A stretch of 11,254 nucleotides of DNA from Euperipatoides rowelli (lineage: Eukaryota > Onychophora > Udeonychophora > Euonychophora > Peripatopsidae), in assembly GCA_003024985.2 (NCBI GenBank), contig PXIH01S0033992.1; one strand, written 5' to 3'. Positions 6,024-11,254 of the stretch are shown in pieces (the stretch's first letter is position 1; each line of letters opens with the position of its first letter). A program made the translations under genes and the position numbers. Below the pieces are notes generated by a model. That model saw only the letters and a program-made list of their open reading frames with translations, had not been told where the DNA came from and did no database searches.

Positions 6024-7276
6024 TTGCTCCTGGTCTCTCTCTCAGAAAATTAATAGGTAAAATGCCTCAAGCTGACCTTAATTTGTTGATTTAAAAGATA
6101 TTTAATTCTTTTGAGAAAAAAACCAGTTTCAGGTAATTTTTTTTACAAAGCGACTATTTAAACAAAATTAATGAGCAACAATTGAATCAATTCTAATCCT
6201 TTCAAAAAATAATCGCAGATAAAGTGACCAGGTTCACACTGACATTTTTAAGTTCACACTTAGTTTAATTTATTTTCAAAATTTAAGTCGGAGGTTTATA
6301 GAGTAGATCAAAAGAGCTCTGAAGTAAAACAGCAATAATAACTGTAAATAAAAAATATGTAATGTTATAAAAAAGATCAGTTTTTTCTCAACTTCTTCCA
6401 CCTCTCTCCTTTTCTCACTTTTTTTCCTTTCCCTCCTTCCCAACCACTCTTTCTTATTTTTCTCTACACAAATTATACAATTAATTTCTCAGATATATAA
6501 TTTTTTTTGAAAAGTGTTAGAGAGTTCTTTGTAAAAAAAAATTGATTTTGGAGATTATTTCATAAATATAAACTTCTATAAAAGATGGAGTTTTTTTTCT
6601 TCTAATATGTCTTGTCTCTACTTTGATGGCAAATTTGTGTTTATTAATTTTTTATTTTTTGTTAAAGTGAAAAAGTCAATATTATTGTGATGAAGTATAA
6701 TTGCTTTAAATAGTCCTTCCCGTAATAAACTGCCAGCACATACACTATATATCATTTCTTATCTATTCCGAATTATAAAACAAAATTCTTGAAATAATGA
6801 AAATTTGAAAAAACAACACCAAACAATTTGCAATGATGTTATTCTTTCAAGAGGGTAGTAGTGTATGTAATGAAGAAAATTAATAGCAAAAATGTCAATT
6901 ACAGAATATTAAAAATATGCATAAATAATAAAATTGAATTTATAAAATAAAATATGAAGCAAATACTAATTACTAGTGTAAGAAGATAAAATAATACTGG
7001 GAAATCAATTTGTGAATTGTGAAGAAGAATATGTAATAGCGGCTAATTTGGGCTCTACATTTGTAAGGCATGACTTGAGAATAGGTGTCCTTTATTGACA
7101 GTAAGGGATTATTGCTTACGGTAATCTGTATGCAGCTAGCTCTTATTATGACTAGTCTCAATGTATATGCTTACAAGGGTTTCAGCTCGATAATTGAAGG
7201 GGGAAATTCTCTTCACTTGGCTGTATAAGAACTGCTGTAAAAGAAAGGGGTGTGGTGTATACCAATACACACTATG
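6024..7276. other. non-coding AT-rich stretch
   Basis: No gene is supported. The stretch holds the pyrimidine tract at 6381-6466 and many A/T runs. A 62-codon minus-strand ORF at 6973-7161 shows no motif and has no splice signals worth noting. A short imperfect palindrome, GTGTGGTGTATACCAATACACAC, lies near 7248-7271 in slightly less AT-rich sequence. Confidence 0.5.
6381..6466 (+). repeat. 86-nt pyrimidine-rich tract
   Basis: Only about nine purines interrupt 86 nt of T/C on the plus strand, with alternating C and T clusters rather than a simple microsatellite. Homopurine-homopyrimidine tracts of this kind can adopt triplex (H-DNA) form, or act as a polypyrimidine tract for splicing of a plus-strand transcript, but no clear AG-exon follows closely. 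Confidence 0.7.
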
Positions 7277-7507
7277 TTAGGAGGATATAAGATGGTTTAA
7301 TTGACACACCAAGTTGACATAGACAATACCTGAGAGATCATTATTTCTACAAATTATAACCCAAGACCAGTCTATGGAGTCTAGAGTGATAAAGGGATAG
7401 CCGAATAGCCTAGGATTGATTGCCTTCAGGTATTCATTCACCTTCCTCTGCATAAACAGTAATCCACTTTCTTTTTTAGCAGTATGACATACACAGAATT
7501 TAGTCCG
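7277..7507 (-). CDS. unrecognised open stretch, possible exon
   Basis: The minus strand is open for 76 codons from 7507 to TAA at 7277-7279. The first ATG is at 7451-7453, giving 58 residues. The sequence has a protein-like mix: TKFCVCHTAKKESGLLF, then MQRKVNEYLKAINPRLFGYP, then FITLDSIDWSWVIICRNND. A possible donor, CTCTCAG|GTATTG, lies at 7330/7329, which would end an exon after about 60 codons. It contains three Cys in the longer form, a Trp pair and no transmembrane segment. I recognise no family. Several ORFs this long are expected by chance in this window, so the call depends on codon and residue character only. Confidence 0.2.
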   Translation of the reverse strand, partial: RTKFCVCHTAKKESGLLFMQRKVNEYLKAINPRLFGYPFITLDSIDWSWVIICRNNDLSGIVYVNLVCQLNHLISS

Positions 7508-7510
7508 TTA

Positions 7511-7790
7511 TACAAATGTTGAAATGGTAAAGTATTCCATTTTGGTAGGTTATAATTATTGTTATTACCATCAGGATTAAATCATTAAAAGTAAAAAACA
7601 GGTTATCCACACAATCATATTCATCAGCATACAATAATTTAGAAGGTATGTAAAAGACATGGCAAAAGCCTAATCGAACGAAGACATTTTTGTTTTTTAT
7701 TTATTTATAGAATTTTGAAAAACACTAATATTAATATTTTATTTAAAAAAAAGAAACAATAAGACATAGTCAATGAATTTTAATATAACA
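7511..7790. other. non-coding AT-rich stretch before the LINE relic
   Basis: Nothing is recognisable here. It could be the degraded 5' end (ORF1 or 5' UTR) of the LINE that becomes readable from about 7800, but no ORF1 motif is visible. Confidence 0.45.
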
Positions 7791-9119
7791 ATCAATTTAA
7801 TGCATTTTGAAATAATTAATAACATTAAAAACTTTAAATCTATGAAGTTTAGAAAAACAGATTTAATTATTGCCAAAAATTATAAGGATATCCTTCTGTT
7901 TGTAATTTTTAGGAGACAAAACTACACAAAAGTAACACTTTAAGGATGTAGAGAAAAATTGAGTATATTTTATGAGAATAGCAGGTTTATATCACGATTA
8001 GGATTAGCAATCGCAGTTCATAAGAGCTGTAGCCTATTCCAAATTTTATTTTAGTTACTAGCTATGGTGAGAAGATGATAGAAATGAAAATGGTAATAGA
8101 TGGTATTACCATTTATTAGCATCTATAACATGCATGCCAATTATTGTAAGTGAAAGGAAAGTATTTATTAAGGAATTATATAAAGATTTAGAATGAATAC
8201 TTCTAGAAATTGGATACTAGTGGATAATTCCAATATCAATAATAGAAAGAGATTGATAAATTTATGTCTAGGATTAATTTGTTAGACATGACCATCAAAT
8301 TGATGGATCATAAATAGTACGGCCAATAGGTTAGACAGAGTTTTAATTTCTAATGATTGTAGGATAGATTTAAAGTTGTAACAAGGATCAATACTAGCAA
8401 CAGATCATGTGGCATTGAATTTAATAATAAGTAAACAAGTAATAAGTCAAAAGAACTTTAACAAAAGTGGAAGAAATGACAATGCAAAAACAAAAGATTG
8501 GAAGATATGTTATTGAAAATTGGAATTAATTGTAATGAAATGGGTCTGTGAAGTATAATGCATATGAAATAGAAACAAAAAATTAAGTTCAAGAAAAAAA
8601 GAAGTATAAAAAAGAGATCACAATGTGAATGTCAATTGACATAGCCTATAATTTAATGAAATTAATAATTAAAGATGAAGGTTTACTACCTGAGCTAAAG
8701 ACAAGTTAGAATATCTAGAGAAACAAAATAAAAAATTATGATAGTGAAGGCAAACAAATGTAGATATCTTACAGCAAATACTATGAAGACAATGTTATAT
8801 AAATGGTTCAAAAATAAGAAAAAGTCTTCAACAGAATATGCTTTAAAAAATGATAATCACATACAGACCCAGAACAGATAGTAAAAAAAGGCTCATAAAT
8901 TTGATTTTTATAATGTAAGTAATAAGTTGAATGGGTTAAATGATGAAAAAGCAGTTAGATTGTCCTATAAGGAAAAACAATATAAATTCTTTGAAACAAA
9001 AAACATAATAATAATACTGGATAAAATCACCAAGTAATATACAGAGGACCTATTTAATTTTTTGGATACAGAAGTTGATAGACTCTGGAATAAAAACTTA
9101 TTTAAAGTGCTGTGATAAT

Positions 9120-9260
9120 TGTTTTGAAAAAACATTTTCTTTTGTTGTATTTTCCTGTTTTTTCTTCTTCTTTTTTCTATTAACATTTGTTATTTAAATA
9201 TCTAGGATAGCTGTCTATAGGTGTGAAAATAAAGAATTTTATTAAAATAAAAAAATAAAA
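9120..9260 (+). other. low-complexity interruption inside the LINE relic
   Basis: Between the linker region of ORF2 and its reverse transcriptase lies a T/C-rich then A-rich patch (pyrimidine-rich about 9130-9180, AATAAAG near 9230, A-rich to 9260) that does not read as LINE protein in any frame. It may be a small insertion or simply an eroded part. I found no target-site duplication. Confidence 0.3.
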
Positions 9261-10102
9261 ACTTAATAACAGTTAATGAGAATGAGGAAGTGGATAGTAT
9301 GAGCAAGGATTTACTATGGATCGAATTTAGTTATTAATAAATAAATAAAAACCTCGTGATTTTTATCTAAATGCTACCTCAATTAAAAAAGAAAATAATT
9401 AAATAATGAGTTACTTATTTAAAGAGGAGATTACAGATGAATTATTACAATAAAGATGATACCAAAGACAAAATTGAATAACAATATTGTTGACAAAAGG
9501 ACATTACTCATATTTCTATGATAAATGAGAATCAAAAATTTCTGCATGAAATTTTATTGAATATAATTACAATGAGATTAAATAAAATTTTGCCTGAGCA
9601 TATATAGGTCGATTGATAAACTTGGCTTGATGAGATACCAACTCGGCTTTGAAATGGGAGATGGAAAAAGTAGTTAGAGAGGGATAATGGTCAGAATAGA
9701 TATGTTTAAGGTGTTTGACCTAACAAATATAGAGAACTTAAAATTTATAATAGAAAAATACTTGGGAAAGAATAAAACCTTAGGGTAATAATTAGAATAG
9801 TTAAAAACCAAACTATAGCTTTCTTAAAGAATAAACTTACATCAACATTCTGGGGTTTCCCATATTCCTTACTTCAGAGGTTACCGCTTTCCCCAGCTCT
9901 GTACTCTTTATATTTACTAGACTTATCAAATAAAATTAATGAAATGATAAAAGGTTTGTGGTTGATGGGAAAATCATAAAAACTGAAACTGATCCCTTAT
10001 TTGGATGATCTGATGATAGACAACAACTACAGATAGTTTTAAATTTTTTAAAAAATTAAAAAAACTAATAGAATCCATTATTAATTGGACAAAATCTTAC
10101 AC

Positions 10103-10117
10103 AATAGATTTGGGAAC
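10103..10117. repeat. left copy of SINE target-site duplication
   Basis: AATAGATTTGGGAAC is repeated exactly at 10499-10513. The two copies bracket the SINE and the LINE sequence resumes after the right copy, so this is the duplicated target. The first one or two A of the right copy may belong to the element's A tail. Confidence 0.9.
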
Positions 10118-10498
10118 GTCAAGGTATGTAAGGTATTATACCCGGCTGTAAGGTATTATACCCGGCTACGGTGTGCTTGGCATATAAGGGGATCGTATGA
10201 TTGATCCCTGGGCAGCTCCGGTGCCGAAAAATTGGTGAAATTTTCTTTCGCTGTTTGTAGGTACCAGGGAATTTAGTAGTTAATTATAGTATTAATCCTA
10301 TGTTTATTAACAGATAAATGGAATTGTGACGCAAGGAAAGGAATATGACTGTAGAGACGAATATTGGATATGTGCAAAGAAGATTGCATCAATGTTGTAT
10401 CCGGGTTAGAAGATTGTAATTAGGATGTTGTAAATATGTATATAGTTGGTCTCCTTAGCCGTTAGGCGGGATTAATAATTTTTTTTTTTTTAAAAAAA
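10118..10498 (+). mobile_element. full-length SINE inserted in the LINE relic, tRNA-like head
   Basis: About 381 bp bounded by a 15-bp target-site duplication. The 5' part starts with a tandem pair of a 20-mer ending CCCGGCT, continues CCCGGCTACGG...GTGC, and then GGGATCGTATGATTGATCCC, a T-arm-like hairpin with a B-box-like GATTGATCC. From memory this resembles tRNA-Lys (5' end GCCCGGCTAGCTC, T arm GGGTTCGAGCCC) with the anticodon region lost. The body continues through CAGCTCCGG and an AT-rich middle to a 3' end with CCTTAGCCGTTAGGCGGG, then T13 and A9. About 13 CpG remain, whereas the surrounding LINE has few, so the insertion is much younger than its host. SINEs are transcribed by RNA polymerase III and copied by a partner LINE; the partner here is unknown. 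Confidence 0.85.
10128..10167 (+). repeat. exact tandem duplication of a 20-mer in the SINE head
   Basis: GTAAGGTATTATACCCGGCT is present twice, back to back, with no mismatch (10128-10147 and 10148-10167). The second copy runs directly into the tRNA-like part. The first looks like a duplicated 5' start, perhaps from template switching during reverse transcription or from inclusion of an upstream flank. Confidence 0.95.
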
Positions 10499-10513
10499 AA
10501 TAGATTTGGGAAC
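10499..10513. repeat. right copy of SINE target-site duplication
   Basis: Exact match to 10103-10117, directly after the A9 tail of the SINE; LINE sequence continues from 10514. Confidence 0.9.
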
Positions 10514-11087
10514 AAAAAAGATAAAGGAATTGAGTAACTTCAAGGGAAAACAAGAATTAATCTTGGGGTTACCTTTTTTCATACAAGGAAGGTATCATAT
10601 TGCAAACAAACAAAATATTGATAGAAAAAAAATATTGATACCTATAACTTTATGAGTAGAGCAAAGTGTCTAAAAATAACCTCAGCTACAAGAAGTTGGA
10701 AAGAGAGTGTTAATATGAGTAATGTGTTAATAATCTCACTATTTGTATATTATTTGGAATTTGTAGAAGTAACAAAAAAGTTATTAAAAAATTAGAATCT
10801 CTATTTTTTAATACAATATTTGGAAAATTTAAAATATTAGTACAAAAACTCTACATGCCATTGAAACATGGTGGATTACAACTAAAAGATATAGGGCATT
10901 AAACAAGATTATTGGATATAATTTAATTAGTAAAGTTAAAATAATGGTAGCATTTATAAATTTATGATAGAAAGACAATATATGATAAAACATTCATTGT
11001 GCAAATTTTGGCTTAAAAATTATAATAAAATGGGGATATTTGTATAATATCAGGAAAATATTAATTACAAAAAAATACTAAGAAAAA

Positions 11088-11099
11088 AAAGATGGCGGT
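11088..11099 (+). promoter_or_regulatory. TISU/YY1-type start element
   Basis: AAAGATGGCGGT matches the TISU consensus SAASATGGCGGC at 10 of 12 positions and contains the YY1 core AAGATGGCGG in full. TISU elements combine a YY1-dependent promoter with a start codon used by mRNAs whose 5' UTR is only about 5-30 nt. It fixes the start codon of the ORF that follows and implies a transcription start roughly between 11065 and 11088. Confidence 0.6.
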
Positions 11100-11254
11100 A
11101 GCTACGCATCGCAAGAACTTTGTGGACGGAGAAAATTTGACGAATTGGCATTTAAATCTGAAAAAACATATTCAAGATTTTGATAATGTCATAAATAATC
11201 CTAATGATTTATCTGAAAAATATCTGAAATTACTTAAAAGCCTTAAGTATTGGA
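11092..11254 (+). CDS. 5' end of a host gene, possible TFIIS-N/Elongin-A-like protein (partial)
   Basis: The ORF is open for 54 codons from ATG at 11092 and runs off the window. It begins MAVATHRKNFVDGENLTNWH, continues with LNLKKHIQDFDNVI, and ends with NPNDLSEKYLKLLKSLKYW. The last segment resembles helix 1-2 of TFIIS N-terminal (LW) domains, in particular the Elongin-A pattern N-P-(D)-x-x-K-x-L-K-x-L-x-x-L, which is normally followed by a conserved T-x-I/V-G-K-T-V motif lying beyond the window. Proteins of this fold are nuclear transcription elongation factors. The start is chosen for its TISU context. Codon use is less AT-biased than the LINE debris upstream. That it is a real gene is moderately supported; the family is a guess. 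Confidence 0.55.
   Translation, partial: MAVATHRKNFVDGENLTNWHLNLKKHIQDFDNVINNPNDLSEKYLKLLKSLKYW

Larger units (their letters stand above)
7800..11060 (+). pseudogene. decayed LINE ORF2 (endonuclease + reverse transcriptase), L1/Tx1-like
   Basis: Many stops and frameshifts, but the ORF2 landmarks occur in order. Endonuclease: a KDILLF segment, then ETKL at 7913 with the expected preceding Gln codon read as TAG; SRLGLAIAVHKS near 7990; SERKVFIKELYKDLE near 8150; NRLDRVLIS at 8325; and ATDHVALNL at 8397, matching the SRID and SDH blocks of the APE-type nuclease. Reverse transcriptase: IPKTKLNNNIVDKRTLLIFL at 9459; NENQKFLHEILL and LNKILPEHI; RIDMFKVFDL at 9693 (block with the first catalytic Asp); LPLSPALYSLYLLDL near 9881; and YLDDLMI at 9998 (second catalytic Asp pair). 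The C-terminal region has IKKLESLFFNTIFGK and KHGGLQLKDIG near 10870, typical of L1/Tx1. The element would copy RNA into DNA at a nicked target. It is dead, and is interrupted by a SINE. Confidence 0.85.

Noticed and set aside
6973-7161. 62-codon minus-strand ORF
   Set aside because: C-terminal half is AT-driven hydrophobic text, and nothing recognisable precedes it.
8965-9186. 73-codon minus-strand ORF
   Set aside because: Antisense to the LINE relic; Lys/Phe/Ser text from a pyrimidine-rich patch.
10168-10225. Functional tRNA gene
   Set aside because: The T-arm-like hairpin and CCCGGCTA start are present, but there is no anticodon arm or paired acceptor stem; it is the head of a SINE.

Overview
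The window reads as a piece of an AT-rich animal nuclear genome. An arthropod, and within that an insect, is my best guess, but nothing here fixes the taxon. The evidence is long non-coding stretches rich in stops, many homopolymer runs, eukaryotic retroelements (Ty1/copia, LINE and SINE), short exon-like patches with GT/AG signals, and a start codon embedded in a YY1/TISU-type element. I see no bacterial operon, CRISPR array, rRNA or intact tRNA gene.

Layout. Positions 1-1050 are AT-rich with no gene I can support. Positions 1050-1490 hold weak exon-like patches on the plus strand. Positions 1843-2340 form a CpG-retaining island with a minus-strand ORF of 70 codons and a promoter-like upstream flank. 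Positions 2518-3251 (minus) are the clearest protein-coding remnant: a Ty1/copia Gag with a CCHC zinc knuckle, split by one frameshift and not followed by protease, integrase or RT. Positions 3530-4270 are a CpG desert holding a 41-bp imperfect direct repeat. Positions 4470-5240 are homopolymer-rich and contain exon-like minus-strand sequence. Positions 5298-5373 (minus) look like the first exon of a secreted protein: a signal peptide, then Phe-Arg-Ser-Cys-Gly interrupted in phase 1 by a strong GTGAGT donor, a layout like that of NPC2/ML-domain genes. Positions 5456-5662 hold a 41-codon minus-strand ORF behind CCAAT and TATA-like boxes. Positions 5900-7780 are mostly non-coding with two weak exon candidates and an 86-nt pyrimidine tract.

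From about 7800 to 11060 the plus strand carries a heavily decayed LINE ORF2. Endonuclease, reverse transcriptase (YLDD box) and C-terminal segments occur in correct order, and the style is closest to the L1/Tx1 lineage. It is interrupted at 10118-10498 by a much fresher SINE with a 15-bp target-site duplication, a tRNA-like head, a duplicated 20-bp 5' end and a T13/A9 tail.

The window ends inside an ORF open from 11092. Its ATG lies in AAGATGGCGG, close to the TISU consensus, and its first 54 codons weakly resemble the start of a TFIIS N-terminal/Elongin-A type domain. It looks like the 5' end of a host gene whose upstream flank is LINE debris.

The transposon calls rest on several independent motifs and are firm. 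The host-gene exon calls rest on short ORFs, splice signals and composition. In sequence this AT-rich, ORFs of 40-70 codons arise often by chance, so those calls carry low confidence.
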